A DNA stretch of 64,000 nucleotides from Candidatus Heimdallarchaeota archaeon (GCA_019058275.1 JAHLVW010000103.1:62001-126000), one strand, 5' to 3'. Positions 33,351 to 43,643 are shown, numbered from the stretch's first letter. The notes: a model not told the origin generated them from the letters alone. A program made the numbers and translations.

Positions 33351-33606
33351 GCTGCTTTTGTAAAAGTTTGCCAGTAGGACCAATAGCAGCACTACCAACG
33401 AGAATGTGAGTCTTATCATTTTTGGAGAAGCCATCTTCATTGAACATGTATTCAAAAGAAACTGTCCGAGTACCATCCCTATCTTCAATCATTTCCATAA
33501 CAGTGAGTTCTTCTATCTCATAATGTGGTTGAAGGGGGGTCCCCCAGCCTGTTTCCTCGTGAATGTAATCGAGGATAATAGACCTGACATCTTCATATTG
33601 AATAAT
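33295..33606 (-). CDS. Conserved hypothetical protein (start codon uncertain)
   Basis: Frame extends upstream of the listed ORF: YEDVRSIILDYIHEETGWGTPLQPHYEIEELTVMEMIEDRDGTRTVSFEYMF... Confidence 0.5.
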   Translation of the reverse strand: MIQYEDVRSIILDYIHEETGWGTPLQPHYEIEELTVMEMIEDRDGTRTVSFEYMFNEDGFSKNDKTHILVGSAAIGPTGKLLQKQLKETHCGVAAEKKYKPVV

Positions 33607-33756
33607 AATTCCTCCTCAATTATACAGAAAGCTTATTTCTATTATAATCTTATCTAAATGACAAAAATAAGCTTATGGTTCATCCTTTATAGGTTTGTAA
33701 GTAAATGTAAGTACTGCTTCATTTGTTCAATAAAATTTTCCGGTGCCATACTTTCG

Positions 33757-34918
33757 TCAATAATTTAGAACTAAAATAGTTTTATTTATTTTCCTAAAAG
33801 AAATTATTTTGTAAGAATAACCCCACTGTTCAATGGTAAATCGCCAACGACTAGCAATCTCTTGTCTTAGATCATCACTTAGAGTATGAATATTCGTTTG
33901 AAAGTTTTGTTGGGAATACAAATAAGCATTGAAATTTTCAACATTTTCATTGAAGCCAGACAAGTTAAATGTTTGATAGATCTTTTGTAAGTGAGCAAAA
34001 GGGTCTCGGATGAAATCCTCATATTTCATTTCAATGAGATTGCCTTCTGGGATAAGCTCCTTTTCAGCAAAAAACTTCTCATACATTTCTTGGTAAACAT
34101 AGAAGATAATTTCCTTTCTTTCATCATAAGAGAAAGGTCTTTGTAAGATAGTATATGGACTTAATTTTTCGTAAAGAAGATCAGTGGAAGGAAAGACATC
34201 GAAGGGGTTTCGGTAGAGATGGATGAGAATTTTGCTTCAGGAAACATCTCGAGAAGAATCTTAATACGGCAAGTGTGTGAGGGATTTTTAAGAAGTAATT
34301 GTCTGCCATCGGAACAGTAAGTTAGTTTCTTAAGAAAATTAAGATAGATTTTTTTCCATTTTTTAAGTGATTTCTCTGAAAGAGTATTAAGGGTATTAAA
34401 GCGAGAATAATGTAGTATTTTCCGGGGAAAGATTAATCCGAGATAAAAAGTATAACGAGAAAGATTGATCATGGCGTGTTCTTCCTCTTGAGGTTTGTAA
34501 ACACCCATAGGAATATTATCCATCCTTCTAGTTTTTGGCAAATAACGTTTCAAAACTCGTTTTACTAATCTATCACTACAAAGATAGTAGTGGGGCATTA
34601 AAGCTTGGTATAGGGAAATATAAGCGAATTGTTTGTCTTGAATCATTAGCGACTGTAAGTAGGTCGTACCACCACGCCAATGACCTATGATTATGATAGG
34701 TGGGTACTTGAGCTCTGTTTTCTTTATCTTCCGACTGTAACGAATCCTTTCAAAAATAATAAGAGGAAAAGTCAAGAAAGTTATTAGAGTGACAAGAAGT
34801 GCTCAAGAGAGATAGCGCCAGCTAATTCGAAAGCGATTCTCAAAGAGTAAAGCTAACCAATTAGTTAGACTTGTACCTGTAATAACTTGCTCTGTAATTT
34901 TACGATTTTCTTCCAAGA
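33757..34918 (-). pseudogene. Sulfotransferase paralog, disrupted (in-frame TGA upstream of 34775 and frameshift near 34235)
   Basis: PIIIIGHWRGGTTYLQSLM; LLLKNPSHTCRIKILLEMFPEAKF then shift to ...LIHLYRNPFDVFPSTD... and MYEKFFAEKELIPEGNLIEMKYEDF. Confidence 0.78.
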
Positions 34919-35265
34919 CAATCTACCCTCCGATGTAACTGAAGAAGCTATAGTTAATTATTAACCTATAAACAATAATCAAATCTGGTCGCAATACATT
35001 AGGGAAGTCTAGTCTAAAAAGTTTCTTTTCTATTAATTGCAAAATAAACTGAAGAATGCATATTAGATACTGTGGTTCGGTCGTTAGATGACAACAAAAA
35101 TTAATTAATTATTTGAACCTACTATTAAGCAAGCTAATGAACTATTACTAAAATAAAACTTGCCAACAAGAACTATAACATTTGTAAATTGGGAGGGCAT
35201 GATGCTGAATCAAAAGAGAAAACATAATAGTACATCTAAAGGGAAAATTAGTCAAATGGAGGGGG

Positions 35266-35952
35266 ATGATTTCAGTGAATGAAGTACTAAAAGTGCTACT
35301 TGCTTTTTTACCGCTTATTTTTGTGATAGCACAATTAAGAATTATTAAAAGAATAAAATCAATGAAGAAATATAAAGAAGCGATCCCCGGTGAATTATTT
35401 TTAGCAGAAGCATTAGAAGGATTTTGCGTGTGCTTGCAATGTTGTGGGGAAATTTTTGGTGATATGTCAATTGACATGTATATTGATGCAAGTACTGATT
35501 CAGATTATTTTAAAATAGATGAAGAGAAGAAAAAGAAAGCTATTAGAGAAAATAAAGAAGATGTTAGACAATCCAAACGAGCAGAGGAGAGAGCAGAAAG
35601 AGGGTACATAGTAAAAGAAGAAGATGAAAACAAAGTAAGAAAATTGATAGATAGGAGACAAAAGACAAGATTACTGTGGATAACTAATGTAACAAAGATA
35701 CCTATGGATAGAGTAATCGAGATAATATCAATGAATCCAGAGTTTATGATTGAAGGGGAATATGTGATAAACAAGAGACTGCAAACAGCAGAAGAAGAAG
35801 CAATAGAGCGATGGGAAAGAAAAGAAAGAACACAAGAAATAGAGGATAGGAAGAAGAGAATAACAGAAGGATTTTGCCCAGAATGTGATAATCCCCTCAA
35901 ACCTGATTATGAATATTCCTCAGTATGTGGATGTGATTTAGTAAACCTCTAA
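35266..35952 (+). CDS. TM-anchored hypothetical protein with C-terminal zinc ribbon
   Basis: N-terminal hydrophobic helix; FCPECDNPLKPDYEYSSVCGCD. Confidence 0.6.
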   Translation: MISVNEVLKVLLAFLPLIFVIAQLRIIKRIKSMKKYKEAIPGELFLAEALEGFCVCLQCCGEIFGDMSIDMYIDASTDSDYFKIDEEKKKKAIRENKEDVRQSKRAEERAERGYIVKEEDENKVRKLIDRRQKTRLLWITNVTKIPMDRVIEIISMNPEFMIEGEYVINKRLQTAEEEAIERWERKERTQEIEDRKKRITEGFCPECDNPLKPDYEYSSVCGCDLVNL

Positions 35953-36060
35953 GTGTGGTTGAAAAAGGAACAAGGAAACGAAGAAAAATAGCAATTAACA
36001 GCAAAATGTTAATTCCAATACAAACAAAGAATACAAATTAACACTTCCAAGCTCAGACAA

Positions 36061-36070
36061 AGTATAAATA
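36061..36070 (+). promoter_or_regulatory. TATA-box-like AGTATAAATA upstream of the 23S leader
   Basis: Archaeal TATA-like motif followed by ~380 nt non-coding leader to the 23S processing stem. Confidence 0.35.
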
Positions 36071-36450
36071 GAAAAATGAGTACTAATAACTTTGCAGTAG
36101 GTGTAATCTTTACAATAGGAAGATTTAAAACAGTTACATGCAAAAACAAAACGCTCGTATAGAGCAAAGAAATGCCAAGAAAAAATGCTGAAAGAATAAA
36201 ACTAATTCATCGGTAAGTTTTTAAAAGCAAAAAAATAAGCAAGAAAAGTGCTGTTGGAAGTTTTAGCAAGAAACGACCAAAAAGCAATTATTAACGAGAA
36301 AAAAATTAATTCATTATTGATGCGCTTGGCGAAAATTGAAGGCTCGCTGAGTAAGAGGTAAGAACGACGAGTGCCTCTGACTATGGGAATCAATAAAAAG
36401 AGACCTTAGGTCAGATGCTAATTTTTGTCGTCTTCTTTACTGTAGAAGGC

Positions 36451-36475
36451 CACACTTCTTCAAGTGAAATCTAGA
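36451..36475 (+). other. 5' strand of the pre-23S processing stem (BHB-like)
   Basis: CACACTTCTTC (36451-36461) complements GAAGAAGTGTG (40794-40804); TCTAGA (36470-36475) complements TCTAGA (40781-40786); unpaired/bulged segments between. Confidence 0.85.
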
Positions 36476-38523
36476 TCTCCATAGTAGGTTCCGACACGCA
36501 AACGCCATCTGGTGGATGGATAGGCTTGAGTGCCGATGAAGGCCGTGGCTAGCTGCGATATGCGCGGGGGAGTGGCATGCACACATAGATCCCGCGATAG
36601 CCGAATAGGAATTCCCCATACGGACCAATAAGCTGTATGACTCCGAAAGGAGAGGGAACGCACCGGACGGAAACATCCAAGTAGGTGCAGGAAAAGAAAT
36701 CAACTGAGATGCCCTTAAGTAACGGCGAGTGAAATGGGCAAAGGTCAAACTGAATCCTTGCATGTGAATGTGAGGAGATGTGGTGTTATGGACTCTTATT
36801 AAATTCTACGATGTAAAGCCGAATTTCCTGGAAAGTTAAGCGATACAAGGTGATAGCCCTGTAGGCGAAATAGATCCTAGAAGGAAAGAGTATCCCGAAT
36901 AGCGGGGGCTGGAAATCTCTCGTGAATGGGGCACAACGAGCTCCAAACCTAAATACAACTCAAGACCGATAGCGCAATAGTAACGTGAGTGAAAGCTGAA
37001 AAGTAACCCGAAAGGGTAGTGAAAAGTGCCTGAAACCAGATGGTTATAGACGTTTGTGGTCCGAAAGGGTAGATTCTGGATGAAGTGAGAGCCGGTGACG
37101 GCAGGAACGAGTTCAGAGGACCGGGATCACAAGATCCGTCTAGAAACACGGGCCAGGGAGTTTATTCTTGTGGCGAGCTTAAGGGTTTCTTAGACCCGAA
37201 GGCGGAGCGAAAGCAACAAGTCCGCAGCTTGCAAGGGACGTCGTCTGAAAGGGCGAGGAGTCACAGGAGTAAGACCCGAAACTGGACGATCTATCCGTGG
37301 GCAGGCTGAAGCCTAGGGAAACCTGGGTGGAGGGCCGAACAAGTGTTGACGTGCAATTCACGTTTGTTGACTTGCGGATAGGGGCAAAAGACCAATCTAG
37401 TCCAGTGATAGCTGGTTCCCAACGAAGTGGACATAGGCCAGCCTGATTAGAGATGGTGTGTTTGGTAGAGCAAGGATTTATGGTCATGGGGAGTAAAATC
37501 CTCACCCATGAGTCAAACTACGAACAGACACATATCATAGAAGATCAGAGTCGGGCGTGCGTGCGTAAGGCACGTGGCCGAAAGGGGAATAACCCAAACT
37601 AAGGTTAAGGACCCTAAATCTCGACTAAATGCTAAAAGAGGAAGGACGTCCTTGCACAAAGACAGTTAGGCGGTAGGCTTAGAAACAGCCATCCGCTAAG
37701 CAACACGTAACAGTGGACTAACCGAGTGCTTGGGCTCCGAGAATGGACGGGGCTAAGTCGAGTTCCGATACCTCAGGGCACATTGAAAGATGTGATCCGG
37801 TAGTTGGGCGATCTGGTTGGGCGGAAGCAGGGTAGTGATGTCCTGTGGACCGGCCAGATTTGCAGATCCTGGCGGTAGTAACAGCAAAGAGAGGTGAGAA
37901 TCCTCTCCGCCGAAAGGGCAAGGTTTTCACGGCAACGTTCGTCAGCCGTGAGTTAGTCGATCCTAAGAGCACTCTTACCTGATGTGCTCGAAAGGGAAAC
38001 AGGTTTATATTCCTGTACTGCGTGGATACGTCAGAAGCGGTGACGCAAAGACTGTTTTTTGACGCGACTGGATAGGCTCGGTGAGGCCATCGCCTCACTT
38101 AACTATATAACCCTCCGAAGTACCGTGACGGTGAGAAGGAGGTGAAGGTAGGAATAGGCTACCAATAGTGGTGGCTCGAGTTGTTTCCACTCGCCCATGA
38201 AAAAGAAAATAGTAAGGATTCCACGTAATCGTACCCAGAACTGACACAGGTGTCCCAAGGTGAGAAGCCTAAGGCGTGTTCGGTCAAAGATGGTGAGGGA
38301 AATCGGCAAATTCGCCCTGTAACTTCGGGATAAAGGGTGCCTGTTGGCTTGAAAGGGCTAGCAGGTCGCAGTGACAAGGGGGGGGCAACTGTTCAATGCA
38401 AACATAGCAAACTGCAAGAGCGAAAGCTTGTGAACAGTTTGTGAATCCTGCTCAATGCCAGTAAGTGAATGCCGGGTACAACCGGTTCAAGCTCTGGTCA
38501 ATAGCGGGAGTAACTATGACTCT

Positions 38524-39371
38524 TAGCTAAAAAGAAAAATCCTAATCGGGAGTCGTTAAATCTGGCTATATGCGGGAACACCGCTGAAAAGCACTCCTCA
38601 GAAAGGAAAAATGTTCTTTCCAATAGCGACAATCCGCAGGAAATCTGAACAGTCCCCTATCTTAACACAAAAAGAATTTAGAAGAATGACCAAAAAAAGA
38701 AAGAGATGAAAAAACCATGTTACGAAGAGCAAGAAATCAATCAGCAAAAAACACTTATCTCTGCGGTCTGATCGATGGTGAAGGATCATTCAGCATCAGT
38801 ATCAAACCACACAACACAACAAGATTTGGATGGGTAATAGATCCAACATTCAGCGTAACATTAGAACAAGAAGCAGAGCACGTGCTCAGAGCACTGCAAC
38901 AAGCACTAACATGTGGAAGAATAATAACCAAACCTGGACAACCAAACTGCAAACTCTTCATAGAAGAAAGTAGAAGAAACATAGCAGAAAAAATCATCCC
39001 ATTCTTCGAACGATACCCTCTAGAAATAAAAACAAAAAGTTTCAAACATTTCAAAGAAGTAGTCGAAAGACTAGAAAACAAAGAACACAGAGAAGCAGAA
39101 ACATTCCTAAGACTAGCAGTATATGCATTCAGTCATAAGGAACACAAAGGAACAAGAAAATACACAATAGAAGACATCCTAGAAACCATGAAAAAAAAAC
39201 CAGAGAACGCAGAAGAAATAGTAAGAAAAGAAATGGAAAAAATAGCGAGAAAAAAACAAGATAGTAGGACATAAGAGATCCCCAGAGACTATACGCCAGA
39301 CACCAAACAACTGGTGAGAAACCATGCGCGGTGAAGATATAGTCCGGCGATAATTAATTGAAATATCGTTG
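38524..39371 (+). mobile_element. Group I intron in 23S rRNA at the L1923-1925 site
   Basis: Exon ...gggagtaactatGACTCT | intron | ctgaaggtagccaaatgcc; P1: GACTCT pairs with intron GGGAGTC with terminal U.G wobble; terminal omega-G at 39371; P7-like GACTATA (39287-39293) / TATAGTC (39338-39344). Confidence 0.92.
38717..39274 (+). CDS. LAGLIDADG homing endonuclease (intron-encoded)
   Basis: YLCGLIDGEGSFSISIKPHNTTRFGWVIDPTFSVTLEQEAEHVLRAL... single LAGLIDADG motif. Confidence 0.95.
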   Translation: MLRRARNQSAKNTYLCGLIDGEGSFSISIKPHNTTRFGWVIDPTFSVTLEQEAEHVLRALQQALTCGRIITKPGQPNCKLFIEESRRNIAEKIIPFFERYPLEIKTKSFKHFKEVVERLENKEHREAETFLRLAVYAFSHKEHKGTRKYTIEDILETMKKKPENAEEIVRKEMEKIARKKQDSRT

Positions 39372-39885
39372 CTGAAGGTAGCCAAATGCCTTGTCAGATA
39401 AGTACTGACGTGCATGAACGGATCAATGACCTCCCCACTGTCCCCACCGTCTACCGAGTGAACCCACTAGCCAGCGAACAGTCTGGCACCAACCAGCGGG
39501 AAGAGAAGACCCCGTGGAGTTTTACTGCAGCCTGTGCCTGTTTTACGGGTAACGATACATAGTGTAGCCAGGAGCGTCGAACCAAATTCTCAGGGATTTG
39601 GGAAGCAAAAATGAAACACTGGCTTTCGCAGCTTGTATGACTAACTCCTTTCGAGGAGGACAAGTATTGGTGGGCAGTTTAGCTGGGGCGGCTGCGCTTG
39701 AAAAGATATCGAGCGTGTCCAAAGGTTAGCTCAGGGGGGACAGAAACCCTCCGTAGAGTACAAGAATAAAAGCTAGCTTGACAGGATTCTTTCCCATAGG
39801 GAATTCTGGAACGAAAGTTTGGTCTAGCGATCTGTCGAGACTTCTCGTTGAGGTCCGGCAGCGGCAGAAAAATTACCCCGGGGGT

Positions 39886-40075
39886 AAGGAGTGATACTAG
39901 TGCACGACAGAAATAATATGAAATATTATTATGAAATTCTTTGGGAATAATCAATTAATTACTGATTACCACAGGATTGCTATTTGTTGGGTAAATTAAC
40001 TAGCTATTTCTAACATAAAGTAGAATAGTTTGGCGACAGCAAGAAGCATCCAAAGCACTAATACACTCTCCCCAA
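39886..40075 (+). mobile_element. ~190-nt insertion/intron next to 23S A2451 (class unresolved, BHB-type more likely than group I)
   Basis: Expected archaeal ACCCCGGGGATAACAGAGTCGTC is split as ACCCCGGGGGTA...ACAGAGTCGTCGC; insert ends pair: GAGTG-A-TACTAGTGC (39889-39903) with GCACTAATA-CACTC (40055-40068); no terminal G. Confidence 0.8.
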
Positions 40076-40099
40076 ACAGAGTCGTCGCAGGCGAGAGCT

Positions 40100-40167
40100 C
40101 ACCAGCTCTCCAGAAACATGTTACCGCTGATTAAAGAAACGATCTAGGTTCACGTTCTGGAGGCAGA
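40100..40167 (+). other. ~65-nt insertion in the helix-89 loop of 23S
   Basis: Expected CGAGAGC-ACATATCGACC is split: gcgagagctc[accagctctccagaaa...cgttctggaggcagag]tatatcgaccctgcgg; insert ends form CTCCAGAA/TTCTGGAG. Confidence 0.72.
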
Positions 40168-40259
40168 GTATATCGACCCTGCGGCTTGCTACCTCGATGT
40201 CGGCTCTTCCTCTCCTGGCGCCGCACAAGACGCCTAGGGTAGGGTTGTACGCCCATTAA

Positions 40260-40302
<43 letters not shown>

Positions 40303-40358
40303 ATTCTTTCTACTGGTTGTGCTGGGAAATTGAGGGTAGGGCCGGGTCGGTACATCGT

Positions 40359-40418
40359 ACGAGGTGTACGCTCAGAAGCTACAAGCAATAGTTTAGTAGC
40401 CTCTTACGAGCCAAAGAG
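40359..40418 (+). other. Insertion disrupting the sarcin-ricin loop sequence (exact junctions unclear)
   Basis: Canonical AGTACGAGAGGACC absent; instead cgtacgag-gtgtacgctcagaagctac...gtagcctcttacgagccaaag-agaggacc; BHB-like geometry with two TAC 3-nt bulges around GCTC/GAGC. Confidence 0.5.
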
Positions 40419-40652
40419 AGGACCCCCCCGTCGGCGCCTCTAGTCTACCGGTTGTCTGATAAGGCATCGCCGGGCAGCCACGCGCCAAGCGATAACAGCT
40501 GAAAGCATCTAAGCTGGAAGCGCGTCCTGAAACGAATTTCCCACTCTGGCGACAATTTGGAAAGGTTTGGATTCGCATGCTGAGCGAATCTGTTTTACAA
40601 TCACTATGTTTCGTTGGACTTTTCCATGCATGGGGCTGGTGACAGCAACGTG

Positions 40653-40804
40653 TCGTCGTTAGACGAAGGTACGGATACAAGATCCGTTTGAAAGGCCTGT
40701 GGTGTACGCGTCGAGTCTTCGGGCGAGATGCTCAGCCAGCAGGTACTTAACACCTAAGCGTGTCATTACCGAAATGGACTTCTAGACCTTAAAGAAGAAG
40801 TGTG
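40653..40804 (+). repeat. P0: parental 23S 3' end plus 3' strand of processing stem, source of the dispersed repeat family
   Basis: cgtcgttagacgaaggtacggatacaagatccgtttgaaaggcctgtggtgtacgcgtcgagtc...cgtgtcattaccgaaatggacttctagaccttaaagaagaagtgtg. Confidence 0.95.
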
Positions 40805-40851
40805 AGTCCGAGCATCAATCATGTTTATAAAACTAGGGGGAAAAAATTCGT

Positions 40852-41592
40852 TTGACTACTGTAGAAGTTAAACAAGAACTGGGATTAAGAAATAATCGAA
40901 TTTTAGAAATCAAAATTGGATTTATCTTACTTGTTGTTTTCACTTGTTTATCTGTTATCTCTGCTATTCTATTCATCAATCATTTATGGTCTTCGAATAT
41001 TGATTTACAATATAGTGTTGTATTTGTCTTTGAACTTATCAAATTAATTCTCATTACTGTTGTTGCTTTTATGTTTTATTTAGGCTTTTCTAAAATTATC
41101 CATCTATTTCAAAAGAAATCCAAACATACAATTCTTTTCCTTAAGATAACCTTTTCAATTTATCTAGTCGTATACTTTGTTCTTTCTTTTATCTATCTTA
41201 TTTATTCCTTTGATAATATTTCCAGTGAGAATGTTGCAAATCTCTTAGGTAAGGATCTTGTTTCCATGCTTGTTTTGATTATCCTTTTCCTTTTGCTTAG
41301 TATTCTACTCCAGAGAGAATTCAGAACTCTTAAATCCCGTCTTTTTCTTTCTTTCCAATCACTTCTTACTTTCTTAATCATCCCTGCCACTTTTGCTTGT
41401 ATTTTTCTCTTTACATATAATGACTATGCTCGACAGATAAATGATAATTGGCACTTGTACTTTATCATTGAAACTCAAATTGGTTTGTCTTTCTTCTTCT
41501 TTTATTCCCTTGTCGTTGTTGTTTCTTCAATTATCTTTTTATTCTTCCTCAATCGTGTATCGGAACAAGTTTCTCCTTATTCGGACTTCTAG
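40852..41592 (+). CDS. Polytopic membrane protein (cassette 1); last codons DF* lie inside the repeat
   Basis: TTG start; several TM helices; stop TAG lies in ggacttcTAG of repeat R1. Confidence 0.7.
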   Translation: MTTVEVKQELGLRNNRILEIKIGFILLVVFTCLSVISAILFINHLWSSNIDLQYSVVFVFELIKLILITVVAFMFYLGFSKIIHLFQKKSKHTILFLKITFSIYLVVYFVLSFIYLIYSFDNISSENVANLLGKDLVSMLVLIILFLLLSILLQREFRTLKSRLFLSFQSLLTFLIIPATFACIFLFTYNDYARQINDNWHLYFIIETQIGLSFFFFYSLVVVVSSIIFLFFLNRVSEQVSPYSDF

Positions 41593-41633
41593 CCCTTAAA
41601 GAGGAAGTGTGTGCAGAGATTCTACATTTTTTT
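41582..41633 (+). repeat. R1: 23S 3'-end/processing-stem repeat with oligo-T tail
   Basis: cggacttctagcccttaaagaggaagtgtgtgcagagattctacattttttt. Confidence 0.93.
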
Positions 41634-41663
41634 GTTATTTTACTTTGTTAAACTAAAATTAAT

Positions 41664-42293
41664 TTGAGAAGAAATTTTAGTAATTTACTTTTCATTGAAA
41701 AACTAATAAACATTGAAAACGTAATAATATTGGAGAGGTTAATTTTGAGTAATGAAAATCAGTTTACACATAAAAGTAAACCTACACGAGTTATAAATAA
41801 ACCATTTGTTTATTTGAATTCTGCAGCAATAACTCTTAGTTTATTTGCAATGATTTGTCTTCCACTTTTTGCTTTTGCTTATTGGGCGCATCCTCCAGGT
41901 GAAATTCATCCTGATGTAATTGTAGAATTTAAATTGCATTTTGGATCATCCTCCTGGACTTCTTTAGCATTACTATTCTTATTCCTCACATTTTTGCTTT
42001 GTTTAATAATATCAATTATCTTATTATTACATTCTATAGGAATACTCTTTCTTCGATTTCCTCCAAAGAAAAATAGCTTGTTAGGATTCATACCATCATA
42101 TACAGCTTTAACCATAACAGTGACTTTCACAATAGTTTTTGCACAATATTCTGTAATTGTACCTTGGCATCTATCTTTTTGCTTTTATTCTTCCTTAATT
42201 TGTTCTCTAGTGCTTATGCTTCTCTTTCTTCTCCAAATGACCAAAAAACCTATTTTCAAGACTTCTGCGAACATTCCCCGAATTATTAATTAG
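41664..42293 (+). CDS. Polytopic membrane protein (cassette 2), paralog of 61154..61711
   Basis: FVYLNSAAITLSLFAMICLPLF...LFLFLTFLLCLIISIILLLHSIG..FLRFPPKK..LLGFIPS shared with 61154..61711. Confidence 0.75.
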   Translation: MRRNFSNLLFIEKLINIENVIILERLILSNENQFTHKSKPTRVINKPFVYLNSAAITLSLFAMICLPLFAFAYWAHPPGEIHPDVIVEFKLHFGSSSWTSLALLFLFLTFLLCLIISIILLLHSIGILFLRFPPKKNSLLGFIPSYTALTITVTFTIVFAQYSVIVPWHLSFCFYSSLICSLVLMLLFLLQMTKKPIFKTSANIPRIIN

Positions 42294-42314
42294 CTTAGTT
42301 TGTCTGATTATTTT

Positions 42315-42358
42315 CACCTTAAAGAAGAAGTGTGTGCAGTGATTCTACATTTTTTTTC
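42315..42358 (+). repeat. R2: 23S 3'-end/processing-stem repeat
   Basis: caccttaaagaagaagtgtgtgcagtgattctacatttttttt. Confidence 0.93.
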
Positions 42359-42364
42359 ATTATT

Positions 42365-42841
42365 TTGTATAAGTTTCAAATAGATTCCAAAAAACTTCTC
42401 TTGCTTTTTTCAATCCCTTATCAAAATAAACAGCACCAATTATTGCTTCTAAGCAATCAACATACAATTCATCGGATATTAACCACTGACTGGTTGTAAG
42501 TCGATTTTTACTCCAAATACATAATCTGCTAAATTTATTTTTTTAGCTATTTTAACTAGATTTTCATTGTCAGTATATTTTTTCTTGAATTTTTTCATTT
42601 CATGTTTTGTTTTCAAATCTTCTTGATAACCTCTTTCTATTGCTAAAAAACCAATTAATGCATTACCAACTTTTTCTAAAGAATCTTGATTAATTCCATT
42701 CCATTTGAAATCTACATCTGAACAATCTTTTGTTAGAAGAGCTTTCATAAGTAAAACTCTATTCTTGAATTTGCAATCAATTTTTGTCATTAACTCATCC
42801 ATTTTTCCTAATCTATCTTCTAAAATCATTGTTTTCGCCAT
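42365..42841 (-). pseudogene. RNase III-domain protein, frameshifted near 42495
   Basis: CKFKNRVLLMKALLTKDCSDVDFKWNGINQDSLEKVGNALIGFLAIERGYQ + (shifted) ISDELYVDCLEAIIGAVYFDKGLKKAREVFWNLFETYTK. Confidence 0.75.
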
Positions 42842-42892
42842 TTTTTGTTATTTATATATTAAATTCATAATTACTAATTCACACCCCTCTAA

Positions 42893-43643
42893 TATTGTAA
42901 GGAGGTTTATAATTCATAATGCCCATACCATGATCGAATAAAACTACCATGTATTTTTGTGCAGGATAATTTGCTTTTCCCCAATCAATGAAATCTTCCA
43001 ATGTTTCTTGTGCACCCATGTTCAATTCACCTTTATTTATGCGGGTTACCTGTTAATTTGCTCCATAATAGCAATATTTGGAGGTGGCATCTGATAGATC
43101 TAAAAGAGAAATAAATTGCACATTTGTATTACTACCAAGGTTCTTTAGTATATTATCTTTGAATACTGCCCCTTCATGAACCACTGGATCTGAATCTCCA
43201 TCCAAATAGAACATGATTGTCCATTGAGGAAGAGCTTTTACATTTACATAAGCAGTGTCATATTTATAACCATAAGAATCAGAGCTTTTACATTTGATCG
43301 AATAAGTTCCAGCAATATTTCGTGAAAAATCATAATATAGTGCTTGTCTATTTGACCAGTAAGAATATGATTTTACCAAAACTCCATTAACATAGATATA
43401 TGCTCTCCGAGAAGATGTGCTAGCACAAGAATAAGCAGTCCATGTTATTCTTACAGTCTCTCCAGTATACACAGTTTTATCTGAAGGTTTAGATAAAAAT
43501 ACTGGCCCAGGTGGAACATCAGGTGGGTCAATAATTATTCTACCATTTATTTTTATTGTACTCCATCCAACACTTAGACTTATAGTAGATAAGCAGATAA
43601 CTAAAAAAATCAACTTTTTTTGTTTGTTTACCACAAATTTCAC
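42893..43643 (-). pseudogene. Secreted Ig-like / clostripain-like (peptidase C11) protein with in-frame TAA at 43053-43055 and 3' truncation
   Basis: WTIMFYLDGDSDPV...NVQFISLLDLSDA...YYGAN*QVTRINKGELNMGAQETLEDFIDWGKANYPAQKYMVVLFDHGMG. Confidence 0.75.

Noticed and set aside
35953-36450. Possible small RNA in the 23S leader (e.g. agaggtaag...gtgcctct, gaccttaggtc hairpins)
   Set aside because: Some local pairing but no recognisable family or C/D boxes; likely just the 23S leader.
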